The translations under genes were made by a program, and so were the position numbers. A stretch of 64,000 nucleotides of DNA from Bacillus sp. sid0103 (GTDB lineage: Bacteria > Bacillota > Bacilli > Bacillales_B > DSM-18226). Under the pieces are notes generated by a model. It had not been told where the DNA came from. It ran no database searches and worked only from the letters and a program-made list of their open reading frames with translations. The stretch is taken from positions 124,001-188,000 of the forward strand of contig NZ_JAHUWN010000012.1 in assembly GCF_019219025.1 (NCBI RefSeq). The letters run 5' to 3'. Positions 1 through 9,410 of the stretch are shown piece by piece (position 1 is the first letter of the stretch; each line of letters starts with the position of its first letter).

Positions 1-1091
1 TCATGCTGAACCTGTGAGGTAAAAAGATTTCGATTTAAAATATCGTTTATTCGATTTACCAGGCTTGATACCGACTTACTTTCGATTAGAAGTGGATGAT
101 GCTCGCCAAATAACTCCGGCACGCTTCCCACTGCCGTACAAATCACAGGCACCTTCAGGGCAAGTGCTTCGATGACAACGGTTGGCATCCCTTCGGTATA
201 AGACGGTAGAGCAAACACATCACTAGCAAGCAAATAATCTTTTACTCTTTCATTTTCTACTTGCCCCGTTAAAAACAGTCTTCGATTGTAATCGGAATGC
301 TGCCTTAATTTTTCTTTTGCTGGTCCATCTCCAACAAACACCATCGCTACATCATTTGAAAGCCATTTAAGTGAATGAGCGAGTTCAAATACTCCTTTCG
401 CTTTTGTAAGCCTTCCTATAAACACAACAATTTTCTTTTCCTTAGGAAGTTGAAGGCGTCTTCTAATTTGCCATTTGGATTCATCAGCAGGTTGAAATTG
501 TGATAGGTCAACGCCTATGGGGAGGACAATACTCTGTCTGCCTGTTAACTCTTTTGCCCTCACCTTAAGGCTCTCACCCACGGCCAATACCTGATTTGCT
601 GCCTTTACAGTCTGTTCGAAAGCTTTTTTTGCACCTGAGCTATAATGGGGATAAATATTTACATCACTGCCATGTAACGTTAAAATCCACGGCAGTTTTT
701 TTTGTTCTGCCACAATTCTCGCTGCCCCTCCAGATGGCATAGCAAAATGCGCGTGAATTAAATCGGGCTCTATCTCGTATTCCAGCATTGTTTTTAATAT
801 GGAAGCAGCAATCCGTTTATCCGGCTGGGCCCATCTTAGTTGGCCTGGTAGGGCTAAATAGGGCGGTCGGTAGACCGTCACTCCATTACGGAAATACTTA
901 AATGGAACCCCATTATTAGTACGGTATTGCCTTTTTACATACCTGATCAAAGTGGGATTGCGCGGCACAGGACAAATCACGGTAACCTCTACGCCTAACT
1001 TGATTAATGCTTGAACTTGAGTCTCATGAAAAACACCAAGACCAGGTTTTTCCTCACTAGGATATACACTTGTAATCCATAAAATCTTCAT
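1..1091 (-). CDS. Glycosyltransferase family 4 (GT4), C-terminus beyond window
   Basis: Translated from the reverse strand, starting with ATG at 1091 and open to the window edge, so the last part is missing; 363 codons are visible. The N-terminus (KILWITSVYPS) and the later HAHFAMPSGG and LHGSDVN stretches fit the acceptor half of a GT-B fold. FIGRLTKAKGV and VGDGPA fit the nucleotide-sugar half. EGMPTVVIE is the E-x7-E motif of retaining GT4 enzymes. It probably adds a sugar to a lipid-linked polysaccharide repeat unit at the inner face of the membrane. Its start overlaps the stop of the flippase gene (ATGA), so the two are translationally coupled within one polysaccharide operon. The sugar specificity cannot be read from the sequence. 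Confidence 0.88.
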   Translation of the reverse strand, partial: MKILWITSVYPSEEKPGLGVFHETQVQALIKLGVEVTVICPVPRNPTLIRYVKRQYRTNNGVPFKYFRNGVTVYRPPYLALPGQLRWAQPDKRIAASILKTMLEYEIEPDLIHAHFAMPSGGAARIVAEQKKLPWILTLHGSDVNIYPHYSSGAKKAFEQTVKAANQVLAVGESLKVRAKELTGRQSIVLPIGVDLSQFQPADESKWQIRRRLQLPKEKKIVVFIGRLTKAKGVFELAHSLKWLSNDVAMVFVGDGPAKEKLRQHSDYNRRLFLTGQVENERVKDYLLASDVFALPSYTEGMPTVVIEALALKVPVICTAVGSVPELFGEHHPLLIESKSVSSLVNRINDILNRNLFTSQVQH

Positions 1092-2551
1092 TGTGTTTGC
1101 CCTCTTATTTGTTTTTTTACGACTCTCAAGAAAAAATTGGGATAAATCTTATACAAAAGCAAAATATAGACAACACCACTTATACCGACTGAAAAAATAA
1201 GCGGCCAAATGCTCGATTGTGGAAAATAAAAAACAGATACCTTTTTCAGACAAAAAGCGATGGCTGTTATCAATAAAGATAATAGGAATGGAACAGAAAT
1301 AGATTTCAGATATTGCCGAAAACGCAACTGAATTAACCAGTTTAATAACCATCTCCCAACCAGGAAATTCACAAGGCTTACGCCTGCATATGTCCAGGCT
1401 ACAACTTCCAATTTATTCGTCATAACAGCCAGCCATAAAGAGGCACCATAGACAACGAGAACGGCGGCATCCCAATAAAAAGCAATATTCGCTTTTCCTT
1501 TTGCTAAAATAACTGAGCCATTTGGGTTCATTAAAACCCTAAGAATGCCAACTAAGGCCATGATTTGCAAAACAGGAACAGCGTCCAGCCATTTCTGTCC
1601 AAAAATAGTTATGATAAAAACATTTGATACTGCCGTAAGACCCATCAAGATGGGGAAAGACACTAAACTTAATAGCTTTGTCATGTGCAAGAATCCGTCT
1701 GTTAATAAAACATGATTTTGGTGACTTTTCGAAAAAACTGGAAAAGCAACTCTTGTAATAATTGGATTGATCTTTAAGACCGGAATGGTCACGATTTGAT
1801 AGGCAAGATTATAAATACCAAGTGCCTCAGCACCCATAAATCGCCCGATTAAGATCACATCAAGGTTGGAACCAATTCGATTGACTAATCGTGAGGCCAG
1901 TTGGAATGCCCCAAACGCCATGTATTCCTTACATTCCGACAAATCGAATACGAATGAAGGACGCCATTTCTTTTGATAACAGATCAAATAAAGAAGCCCT
2001 TTTAGTGAATTCAACACAACTTGTGAAATGACAAAGGCATAAATGGGACTAATTGTAAAGATGAGAATGATCATTGTAAGGAAAGAGATCAATGTTGTAC
2101 CCGCTTCAATTGCCCCTAGCAAATTAAAACGTAAATCTTTTTGCAGCAAATACTGGCATTGCTGCCCGACAGGAGCGATTAAAAACATCACAGCCAATAG
2201 TCGAATCAGTTCTATTAATTCGCTTCGTTGAAAGTACATTGCAATCAAGGGACTAAAGAGGAATAAGATTACAAATAACCCGATTCCTACCACCACATTT
2301 AGCCAAAACAAAGATGACAAAACGCGTGTTGAAACCTCTTGTTTTTGAATTACGGCTGAACCAATTCCAAGATCAAGCAAGATCTGAGCGAACACAACAA
2401 TCGTGGTAATCATTCCAACTAGACCAAATTCCGATATACTCATTACTTTGCCAAGTAATGCAAACTGAATAATTTGGATGGCAGTTATAATAAGTGTAGA
2501 AATTCCTGTCCACTTGACTCCTTTATGCAGCTGACTTCTGATGACTGACAT
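1088..2551 (-). CDS. Polysaccharide flippase, MOP/Wzx family (TuaB-like)
   Basis: 487 residues with about 12-14 hydrophobic segments spread over the whole length. The N-terminal pattern (GVKWTGISTLI, then a segment ending EFGLVGM) is typical of MATE/Wzx-like lipopolysaccharide and teichuronic-acid exporters. GRFMGAEALGIYNLAYQI near residue 240 is the usual mid-protein signature. It likely flips undecaprenyl-linked repeat units across the cytoplasmic membrane. It sits between the priming sugar transferase and a GT4 glycosyltransferase, all on the minus strand with tiny gaps, which supports one operon for an exopolysaccharide or teichuronic-acid-like polymer. The substrate is not determined. 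Confidence 0.9.
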   Translation of the reverse strand: MSVIRSQLHKGVKWTGISTLIITAIQIIQFALLGKVMSISEFGLVGMITTIVVFAQILLDLGIGSAVIQKQEVSTRVLSSLFWLNVVVGIGLFVILFLFSPLIAMYFQRSELIELIRLLAVMFLIAPVGQQCQYLLQKDLRFNLLGAIEAGTTLISFLTMIILIFTISPIYAFVISQVVLNSLKGLLYLICYQKKWRPSFVFDLSECKEYMAFGAFQLASRLVNRIGSNLDVILIGRFMGAEALGIYNLAYQIVTIPVLKINPIITRVAFPVFSKSHQNHVLLTDGFLHMTKLLSLVSFPILMGLTAVSNVFIITIFGQKWLDAVPVLQIMALVGILRVLMNPNGSVILAKGKANIAFYWDAAVLVVYGASLWLAVMTNKLEVVAWTYAGVSLVNFLVGRWLLNWLIQLRFRQYLKSISVPFLLSLLITAIAFCLKKVSVFYFPQSSIWPLIFSVGISGVVYILLLYKIYPNFFLRVVKKQIRGQTQ

Positions 2552-2567
2552 ATGCTTCCCGCCTTTA

Positions 2568-3227
2568 TTAACGTGCTCCCTCTCCTGTGAAAATTACTTT
2601 AAAGGTCTTTAAGATAATTTTCACTTCAAGTAAAAATGATAGATTTTGTATGTATGCCAGGTCGTATATCAGTTTTTCTCTTGGAGAAATATCATACCCT
2701 CCACTGACCTGCGCAAGACCCGTAAGGCCTGGTTTAACAAGCACCCGATTTTCGAATCCTTTTATCTCTTTATTAAATTTCTCTGTAAAGTATGGTCTTT
2801 CAGGTCTTGGACCTACAATTGACATGTCCCCTATTAATACAGAGACCAATTGAGGAAGCTCGTCAATACGAGTCTTTCTGATTACAGCACCCACTCTTGT
2901 GATTCGGGGGTCATTTTTTTCTGCCCACTTTGCACCCTCTTTTTCTGCATCCATTCTCATTGATCGTAATTTCATCATCTTAAATCGTTTTCCATTCTTG
3001 CCAATCCTCTCCTGAACATAAAAGGGAGAACCTGGTGTTTCAATGACGATGAGGATCGTAAATAAAAGAACAATTGGCAGTGCAATAATCAATCCAATGG
3101 CTGCAAGGAAAATATCATAAGCTCTTTTTAGATAGAGATAATGTTCTACATTCTTTGATAATCTGAGATTGGATGACGGTACCCTAGGATAATCTTGGTA
3201 GATAGTAAAGCTTTTTTCAGTACTCAC
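2568..3227 (-). CDS. Priming sugar-phosphate transferase (polyprenyl-phosphate glycosylphosphotransferase)
   Basis: 219 residues, the short WcaJ/TuaA-type form with a single N-terminal membrane segment (about 36-62, after KRAYD). Conserved blocks appear in order: YVQERIGKNGK, KLRSMRMDAE, the catalytic-region DELPQL (about 122), VGPRPERP and KPGLTGLAQVSG. The enzyme transfers a hexose-1-phosphate from a UDP-sugar to undecaprenyl phosphate, the first step of repeat-unit assembly. The start is GTG (GTG AGT ACT), preceded by GGGGTG at good spacing. It is the most upstream gene of the polysaccharide block in this window, so the promoter should lie in 3228-3420. Confidence 0.93.
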   Translation of the reverse strand: MSTEKSFTIYQDYPRVPSSNLRLSKNVEHYLYLKRAYDIFLAAIGLIIALPIVLLFTILIVIETPGSPFYVQERIGKNGKRFKMMKLRSMRMDAEKEGAKWAEKNDPRITRVGAVIRKTRIDELPQLVSVLIGDMSIVGPRPERPYFTEKFNKEIKGFENRVLVKPGLTGLAQVSGGYDISPREKLIYDLAYIQNLSFLLEVKIILKTFKVIFTGEGAR

Positions 3228-3490
3228 AAATTTTTCACCCCAAAAGATTTTTTAATAATGAGACTTGCTAACCCATACGTAAAGTATAGGTACATATCTT
3301 GAAGTTGCTGTTGAGAACAGGTGAAGAGTTTGTAAAAGATTTTGAATATTTATTAAGTTCGTAAATACTTTGTAAAGATTTTTGCGAAACATAGGTAGAT
3401 ATACCGATAAAATAAAAGAAACTGCTACAAAGGGGATGTGGATATATCCTCTTTGTAGCAGTTTTTTTTATTGCATCTATGTTGTCGAAA
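3228..3490. other. Gap with an orphan bidirectional terminator-like hairpin at 3421-3469
   Basis: No convincing gene. A 12-bp perfect stem (ACTGCTACAAAG at 3421-3432 with CTTTGTAGCAGT at 3451-3462) is followed by eight T on the plus strand. On the minus strand it is followed by a T-rich run. No plus-strand gene feeds it. On the minus strand it lies about 200 nt upstream of the sugar transferase start, so it could be a leader attenuator or simply insulate that operon from the gene at 3530-4840. Confidence 0.6.
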
Positions 3491-3526
3491 ATACAAAAAA
3501 TCCCTCTTGTCTCAACAAGAGGGATT
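3491..3526 (-). terminator. Rho-independent terminator of the CBS/CorC gene
   Basis: Stem TCCCTCTTGT (3501-3510) pairs with ACAAGAGGGA (3515-3524) around a CTCA loop. Read on the minus strand it is followed by TTTTTTG. It begins only a few bases after the stop codon at 3530. Confidence 0.88.
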
Positions 3527-3529
3527 GGG

Positions 3530-4840
3530 TTAGGCTATTGATTCTTTATTGGCTACTTTTAAAATTTCTAGCAACTTAATATGGTAACCATCGATTTCAA
3601 GCACTTTAAATTCATAGTCGTCATATCTAACTTTATCGCCTTCGACGACATCCATTTTTTCTGATAAAATCCATCCACCGATTGTATCCATGTCTGAATT
3701 TTCGAGATCTAGCCCGAATAAGTCATTGATTTCATCAATAAGGACTTTACCATCAACAATGGTTTTGTTTTCACTAATCTTATTAATCTCTGGTACTTCG
3801 TCAGCATCAAATTCATCACGAATCTCGCCAACAATTTCTTCAAGGATGTCTTCGACAGTGACTAACCCTGCAGTACCACCATATTCATCCATTAGAATGG
3901 CCATATGAACACGTTCTTTTTGCATTTTTACCAGTAAATCATGGATTGGGATCGATTCGATCACTTGGATGACAGGACGAATATATTCTTGAATCGATGT
4001 TTCAACATTTTTGCCCTTGATATATTCGGTAAAAACTTCCTTCATATTTACCATACCAACGATGTTATCTTTTTCACCATCAATAACAGGGTACCTTGTA
4101 TAATTTTCTGTCGTAACAATTTGAAGACATTCATTTAAGGATTGAGAAATATCAAATGCAATAATTTCAGTACGAGGTACCATAATTTCATTGGCATTTC
4201 GATTGTCAAATTCAAAAATATTGTTTACATATTTATATTCTGATTGATTAATCTCCCCACTTTTATAACTTTCAGAGATGATTAACTGAAGTTCTTCTTC
4301 TGAGTGAGCGACTTCATGTTCTGATGCAGGTTTCAATCCGAAAATACCAACGATTAAACGAGCAGAACCATTTAGAGCTTTAATAAAGGGATACATAATT
4401 TTATAAAAGAGCATCATCGGTCTTGCAAAGATCAAAGTGACCGTTTCTGCCTTTTGAATGGCAAAAGTTTTAGGTGCTAGTTCCCCTACAACCACATGAA
4501 TAAATGTTACTGATGCAAAGGCAAGTATAAATGAAGTAATACTTGAAATGGATTCAGGCATTTTAAAGTAACTCAAAAGCGGATGAAGAATATGTTCCAC
4601 CGTAGGTTCACCTAACCACCCAAGCCCTAACGCTGTAACTGTAATACCTAATTGACACGCAGATAAATATTCATCAAGGTTTGCAACAATCTTTTTCGCC
4701 GCGATCGCGTTCTTGTTCCCTTCGCTAACGAGTTGATCAATTCGTGTACCGCGGATTTTAACAATAGCAAATTCGTAAGCTACAAAAAATGCTGTAAAAG
4801 CAATTAAAATTGCTATTATTATTAGATTAGTAATTATCAA
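3530..4840 (-). CDS. Hemolysin-C/CorC family membrane protein (DUF21 + CBS pair + CorC_HlyC), MpfA/YhdP-like
   Basis: 436 residues. The first ~200 form a DUF21 membrane domain with several hydrophobic helices and the family motif LGITVTALGLGWLGEP near 63-78. A CBS-domain pair follows (MVPRTEIIAFD at ~221 and the DEYGGTAGLVTVEDILEEIVGEI block at ~318-340). A C-terminal CorC_HlyC domain (about 355-430) ends the protein. Relatives in B. subtilis (YhdP/MpfA) protect against magnesium excess, probably as Mg2+ exporters. The start is TTG at 4838-4840 with AAGGAG six bases upstream. It lies directly downstream of, and is probably cotranscribed with, a MerR regulator. A hairpin covers part of its ribosome binding site (see 4847-4869). 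Confidence 0.9.
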   Translation of the reverse strand: MIITNLIIIAILIAFTAFFVAYEFAIVKIRGTRIDQLVSEGNKNAIAAKKIVANLDEYLSACQLGITVTALGLGWLGEPTVEHILHPLLSYFKMPESISSITSFILAFASVTFIHVVVGELAPKTFAIQKAETVTLIFARPMMLFYKIMYPFIKALNGSARLIVGIFGLKPASEHEVAHSEEELQLIISESYKSGEINQSEYKYVNNIFEFDNRNANEIMVPRTEIIAFDISQSLNECLQIVTTENYTRYPVIDGEKDNIVGMVNMKEVFTEYIKGKNVETSIQEYIRPVIQVIESIPIHDLLVKMQKERVHMAILMDEYGGTAGLVTVEDILEEIVGEIRDEFDADEVPEINKISENKTIVDGKVLIDEINDLFGLDLENSDMDTIGGWILSEKMDVVEGDKVRYDDYEFKVLEIDGYHIKLLEILKVANKESIA

Positions 4841-4846
4841 TGGTCT

Positions 4847-4869
4847 CCTTACTTAATGAATAAGTAAGG
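4847..4869 (-). promoter_or_regulatory. Hairpin overlapping the ribosome binding site of the CorC/MpfA-like gene
   Basis: On the minus strand CCTTACTTA, five loop bases, then TAAGTAAGG form a perfect 9-bp stem. The AAGG of the last arm is the first part of the AAGGAG Shine-Dalgarno sequence for the TTG start at 4840. The mRNA could therefore hide its own ribosome binding site. A second SD-like AGGAGG lies just upstream (4875-4880) with no obvious start after it. Confidence 0.55.
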
Positions 4870-4908
4870 ATTACACCTCCTGTTTTTTTACGAGTTAAAT
4901 AATCTATT

Positions 4909-5322
4909 CTAGCTAAATAGTAATAATAATGATTGAGCCAATGTAAGACCTTCTGACGATAATCTATTTACAAACTTTTCTTTTTGTTGATCGTTTAACT
5001 TTTGAAGAATGGGTTCCATTACATTAATTTCTTCTTTCAGATGCTGCATTATACTAGCAATCTGTTCAAAATGTTTTTCTACTTTTTGTTTATCAATGGA
5101 ATTGTCTGATTTAATCAATTCAATCGAAGACTTTATTTCCTCAAGGGGCATATTTAGATTCTTATAATGCTCAATCATATTCAAAATCTTTATGCATTCT
5201 TCCCCGTACAATCGATAATTAGAATCCGTCCGAATAGGGTTTAGTAAGCCTATTTGGGTGTAATAATCAATTGTCCGTTTCGAAATATTCTTTAATTTCG
5301 CTATTTCACCAATTCGATACAA
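4909..5322 (-). CDS. MerR family transcriptional regulator
   Basis: 137 residues. The N-terminal 70 (IGEIAKLKNISKRTIDYYTQIGLL, then NYRLY) are a clear MerR winged-helix domain. Residues 75-125 are a predicted dimerisation coiled coil. The C-terminus is short and has no paired cysteines (only one Cys in the protein, at ~44), so it is not a CueR- or ZntR-type metal sensor by the usual ligands. The only in-frame start is TTG at 5322, because a stop codon lies four codons upstream; the SD is not ideal. It precedes the MpfA-like gene on the same strand with an 68-nt gap, suggesting it controls that gene and itself through the operator at 5381-5404. The inducer is unknown. Confidence 0.88.
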   Translation of the reverse strand: MYRIGEIAKLKNISKRTIDYYTQIGLLNPIRTDSNYRLYGEECIKILNMIEHYKNLNMPLEEIKSSIELIKSDNSIDKQKVEKHFEQIASIMQHLKEEINVMEPILQKLNDQQKEKFVNRLSSEGLTLAQSLLLLFS

Positions 5323-5364
5323 CTCCCCAAATTACTCACCCCTTCCCAATTAAATAATACTATT

Positions 5365-5404
5365 ACTATATCATAATTTAAACCGTACAGTCAACGTAAC
5401 GGTT
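5365..5404 (-). promoter_or_regulatory. MerR-type promoter with operator overlapping the -35 box
   Basis: On the minus strand TTGACT (5389-5394) and TATAGT (5365-5370) are separated by 18 bp. An inverted repeat with AACCGT/ACGGTT arms (5381-5404) is centred on the -35 side. MerR proteins classically bind palindromes within slightly over-long spacers. It sits immediately upstream of the MerR gene, so it fits autoregulation of the MerR-mpfA-like operon. Confidence 0.65.
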
Positions 5405-5438
5405 TGACAGGAGGTTTAGTTTTTTTATCAAAATAAAA

Positions 5439-5473
5439 AGAATATAGAGCAAATAAAGTTAGCTCTATATTCT
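5439..5473 (-). terminator. Terminator of map
   Basis: AGAATATAGAGC (5439-5450) pairs with GCTCTATATTCT (5462-5473) as a perfect 12-bp stem. On the minus strand it is followed by TTTTTATTTT. It lies just past the map stop. Confidence 0.88.
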
Positions 5474-5480
5474 CTTAGGA

Positions 5481-6233
<753 letters not shown>

Positions 6234-6331
6234 CTATAATTATTATCTAAATAACGTACACCTATTAGATTGTACATTTATCCTTAGGTAAAATCCAAGC
6301 ATAACAAATTGAAATGGAGAAAAAAACAAAA

Positions 6332-6359
6332 AAACAGAGTGCTTATGGCCACTCTGTTT
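6332..6359 (-). terminator. Terminator of the MinD-like gene
   Basis: AAACAGAGTG (6332-6341) pairs with CACTCTGTTT (6350-6359). On the minus strand TTTTTTGTTTTTTT follows. Confidence 0.88.
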
Positions 6360-6364
6360 CTGAA

Positions 6365-7165
6365 TTATAATAATTTTACCTTCTTAATAAAATTAACTTC
6401 GTTTTGAAACTTTTCAAAAATTTCTTTGTAGGTGGAATTGATTAAATGTGGAAAGAGGTTTTCAAGTGCTTCTTGGTAATCCTGACCTAATGCTTCACGC
6501 AAGAATACATATTCATGAAACAGGAGTGCTTTTTCAAAATCAATCCCTAATTGATGTAAACCTTTATACAGGTCTTGCTTGGGGATACGTAAAATCTTCT
6601 TAAATATCCTAATATTTTTTTCGATAAATTTTTCTTCTATATAACGGGTTACATAATCGGTGTAAACCATTTGCCCAATATTATTGGTTTCACTTTTAGA
6701 ATAGTTAAAGCCAATCACACGATCTTCTTTATTTTCACGAATAATATACGTTTTACTGCCACGAATATTGGTAATAAAATTTTTGACGCTTTTATCAAAG
6801 ATTTTATCAAATTGAATAATCTTTTGCAGTTTAACCGCAAAATCGGTATGTTCTTCCCCTACTACAAATAATCGGTCAACATATGGTAAAAGTTTCAATA
6901 CTCCTTCTGAGAGTTGACTGGATGCATCATAAATAATGATATCGTAATCATTCTTCATTATCTTTATTTTTCGTTTTTGTTCGGTTAAAGACAAATTTGA
7001 AAATTCGTGGATAAGCTCAGGAGAAGTCTCTTCTTTTTCTAAGGACCCGTACGAAATAAATGCTGCAGCTAAATTTGTATTTAATTTAAGCCAATTAAAA
7101 ATGGATAAAGCCAATTCAGTTACACCTGATTTTGCCTTTGGAGAGTAAAAGCCAACTAAATACAT
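6365..7165 (-). CDS. MinD/ParA-like protein with a degenerate P-loop, function unknown
   Basis: The call uses the ATG at 7165 (MYLVGFYSP), giving 266 residues; the frame is open 14 codons further to a TTG at 7207 without an SD. The start places the sequence SPKAKSGVTELA exactly where MinD/ParA proteins have their deviant Walker A (KGGxGKT), but the second Gly and the Gly-Lys-Thr core are altered. A Walker B-like IIIYDASSQ follows at ~93-101, and VDRLFVVGEEHTD resembles the family's third motif. It may bind nucleotide weakly or not at all. The C-terminal 120 residues are Lys- and Ile-rich and unassigned. The gene stands alone, between map and a GNAT remnant. Confidence 0.6.
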   Translation of the reverse strand: MYLVGFYSPKAKSGVTELALSIFNWLKLNTNLAAAFISYGSLEKEETSPELIHEFSNLSLTEQKRKIKIMKNDYDIIIYDASSQLSEGVLKLLPYVDRLFVVGEEHTDFAVKLQKIIQFDKIFDKSVKNFITNIRGSKTYIIRENKEDRVIGFNYSKSETNNIGQMVYTDYVTRYIEEKFIEKNIRIFKKILRIPKQDLYKGLHQLGIDFEKALLFHEYVFLREALGQDYQEALENLFPHLINSTYKEIFEKFQNEVNFIKKVKLL

Positions 7166-7247
7166 GTCCCTCACATGCCTTTTATTTAAATAATATTCAA
7201 AAGGCAAATAAGTGTTAAAGACAACTACTATCTATTTTTTATTTTAT

Positions 7248-7350
7248 TTACAATTTCCAGGTCTCACCGATTATATCGTGGCCAAAACTAGGATGGTTCT
7301 CATCATGGACAAGTTCGAACCCTGTTTCTTATAAATATGACGGGCTTCCT
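7248..7350 (-). pseudogene. Remnant of a GNAT N-acetyltransferase (C-terminal fragment, frameshifted)
   Basis: On the minus strand one frame reads EARHIYKKQG, then after a one-base shift the next frame reads FELVHDENHPSFG followed by IGETWKL and a stop at 7248-7250. This joined reading is the typical C-terminus of GNAT acetyltransferases of the kind that end in IGETWEL. There is a stop directly upstream of EAR and nothing recognisable further on, so only the last ~34 codons survive. Confidence 0.72.
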
Positions 7351-7443
7351 AATTATTAGTTTAACAAATTAGCATTATTGAGATAAGTGATATGTTAAAA
7401 TAAATCTGCTATTTAAAATAATTTCAAACGACAGGGGATTCCA

Positions 7444-8793
7444 ATGAATAAAATGAATGGTCTGGAAATACAAACATGGCTTAAGAATAACCCTTTTCCA
7501 TTGTTAGAAAAACTAAAATCTTTTGATGAAGTATTTTGGGTGAATCCAAATTTGGTAAGCGCCAAACAAGCAATTGAAACATCACCCCTTACTGCTGCGG
7601 ATATTAAGGATGCGGAGGAAAGGTTAAAACGGTTTGCTCCCTATCTTGCATTGGTTTTCCCGGAAACAAAAGCAGCCAATGGGTTGATTGAATCGCCATT
7701 AGTAAAAATACCATCCATGCAGCAAAAAGTGACGGACAATTTAAGTCAACCACTTTTAGGTGAATTATTATTAAAGTGTGATAGCCACCTGCCGATTTCT
7801 GGATCGATTAAAGCCAGAGGTGGAATTTATGAAATCCTTAAACATGCAGAAGACTTGGCACTATCACATCACATGTTAACCATTCAAGATGATTATTCCA
7901 TATTGGCGGATGAAAAATTCCGATCCTTCTTTTCACAGTACTCGATTGCCGTAGGTTCAACTGGAAATTTAGGTCTAAGTATTGGGATCATCAGTGCCAA
8001 ATTAGGATTTAAGGTTACAGTACATATGTCTGCGGACGCAAAACAATGGAAAAAAGACTTACTTCGTAGCAAAAATGTGCAGGTCATGGAATATAAGGCG
8101 GATTACAGTAAAGCTGTTGAGGAAGGGCGAATCCAAGCCGCAGCAGATCCTCGCTGTTATTTCGTCGATGATGAAAATTCCCATGATTTATTTTTAGGAT
8201 ACGCAGTTGCGGCCGCTCGGTTGAAGAAGCAGTTAGACGAGTTAGAAATCCAAGTCGATGAACATCACCCATTATTTGTATACCTGCCATGCGGAGTTGG
8301 CGGCGGTCCAGGTGGAGTTGCCTTTGGTTTAAAGCAACTGTTTAAAGATAATGTCCATTGTTTTTTCGCAGAACCAACCCACTCACCCTGTATGTTACTC
8401 GGATTAATGACCGGGTTGCATGATCAAATTTCCGTTCAAGATATTGGGATTGATAATCTAACGGATGCGGATGGCCTTGCTGTCGGCAGACCCTCTGGAT
8501 TTGTCGGGAAAATAATCGAACCATTTCTAAGTGGCAGTTATACAATTAGTGATGAACATTTATACAAACACCTTAAGGACCTTGTTGATACTGAAGATAT
8601 TTATCTAGAGCCTTCTGCGCTAGCAGGTATGATGGGTCCCATGTTCTTATACGGTAAGGGAATGAATTATATAGAGAAACATGATTTATCGAAAAAAATG
8701 AGCCATGCAGCCCATATAATTTGGGCAACTGGCGGAAGTATGGTCCCTGAAGAAATGATGGTTGAATATTATCTAAAAGGATCCAATAAGTGA
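7444..8793 (+). CDS. dsdA: D-serine ammonia-lyase (D-serine dehydratase)
   Basis: 449 residues, full length for the PLP-dependent DsdA family. The enzyme converts D-serine to pyruvate and ammonia and so detoxifies or uses D-serine. SGSIKARGG (Lys at ~122) carries the Schiff-base lysine. [12 protein letters not shown] is the PLP-phosphate/substrate loop. [12 protein letters not shown] (~281) and the late [10 protein letters not shown] fit the second glycine-rich PLP-binding loop and the C-terminal conserved segment. The ATG is preceded by AGGGGAT. The next gene starts with GTG inside the dsdA stop (GTGA), so the VanZ-like gene is coupled to it. No dsdC-like regulator is adjacent. Confidence 0.95.
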   Translation: MNKMNGLEIQTWLKNNPFPLLEKLKSFDEVFWVNPNLVSAKQAIETSPLTAADIKDAEERLKRFAPYLALVFPETKAANGLIESPLVKIPSMQQKVTDNLSQPLLGELLLKCDSHLPISGSIKARGGIYEILKHAEDLALSHHMLTIQDDYSILADEKFRSFFSQYSIAVGSTGNLGLSIGIISAKLGFKVTVHMSADAKQWKKDLLRSKNVQVMEYKADYSKAVEEGRIQAAADPRCYFVDDENSHDLFLGYAVAAARLKKQLDELEIQVDEHHPLFVYLPCGVGGGPGGVAFGLKQLFKDNVHCFFAEPTHSPCMLLGLMTGLHDQISVQDIGIDNLTDADGLAVGRPSGFVGKIIEPFLSGSYTISDEHLYKHLKDLVDTEDIYLEPSALAGMMGPMFLYGKGMNYIEKHDLSKKMSHAAHIIWATGGSMVPEEMMVEYYLKGSNK

Positions 8794-9314
8794 AAAAATC
8801 TTTACTTACTGCAATATTGATATCATTTGGAATCTTTCTTGTTTTGTCCCCCGTATTTATTCGATTAGTTTCGTATTTACACCCAATCGTTCTGGGAGTT
8901 GTCCTGTTATGTATGATCGGGCTAGTCAGTTTTTTCGTCTTACTAATTAGAAAGGAAACGATTTATCTCCCCTATCGATTATTTTTGGGTTTGCTGACTC
9001 TCTACACCGTGGCACTCGTTATTTTATTATTTTTTCGGCCGAATGATCAAAGCTATGACTCCATAAATCTTGTTCCCTTTTCCACTGTTACATTTTATTT
9101 ATCAGGAAAAGTGAACTGGTTAATCGCTTTTTATAACCTTGCTGCTAACATTGGTTTGTTCATTCCCTACGGCCTATTCTTAAAACTTAAAGATTTTACT
9201 CAATGGAAGACATTATTTTGCGCTTTCCTGATGATAGCATGTATCGAAGTTTTGCAATTTGTTTCCCATCGTGGGAGCTTGGATATTGATGATTTACTCT
9301 TGAACTTGTTGTGA
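8790..9314 (+). CDS. VanZ family membrane protein, truncated by an in-frame TGA
   Basis: 174 residues from a GTG that overlaps the dsdA stop. It has five hydrophobic segments and the VanZ-family blocks [21 protein letters not shown] and [10 protein letters not shown]. The frame stops at TGA 9312-9314, exactly where relatives usually read DDLLLNTLG. Beyond the TGA the same frame continues for 20 sensible residues (VYLGCVLFPFVRKVVQIVIK) to TAA at 9375-9377. A single G-to-T change (GGA to TGA) would explain this. The gene may make a slightly shortened protein missing most of the last helix, or be freshly inactivated. VanZ-type proteins are linked to glycopeptide tolerance in some species; the role here is unknown. 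Confidence 0.85.
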   Translation: MKKSLLTAILISFGIFLVLSPVFIRLVSYLHPIVLGVVLLCMIGLVSFFVLLIRKETIYLPYRLFLGLLTLYTVALVILLFFRPNDQSYDSINLVPFSTVTFYLSGKVNWLIAFYNLAANIGLFIPYGLFLKLKDFTQWKTLFCAFLMIACIEVLQFVSHRGSLDIDDLLLNLL

Positions 9315-9376
9315 GTTTATCTAGGTTGCGTTCTCTTTCCATTTGTTCGGAAAGTGGTTCAAATCGTCATTAAATA

Positions 9377-9403
9377 AAGGACCCATCAAGTGATGAGTCC
9401 TTA
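9377..9403. terminator. Hairpin between convergent genes
   Basis: AAGGACCCATCA (9377-9388) pairs with TGATGAGTCCTT (9391-9402) with one mismatch. It can serve the dsdA-vanZ unit and the convergent permease gene. The T-tracts are short on both sides. Confidence 0.6.
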
Positions 9404-9410
9404 TTTAGTG

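Noticed and set aside
3382..3579. Plus-strand 65-codon frame over the hairpins
   Set aside because: It crosses two terminators and has no SD.
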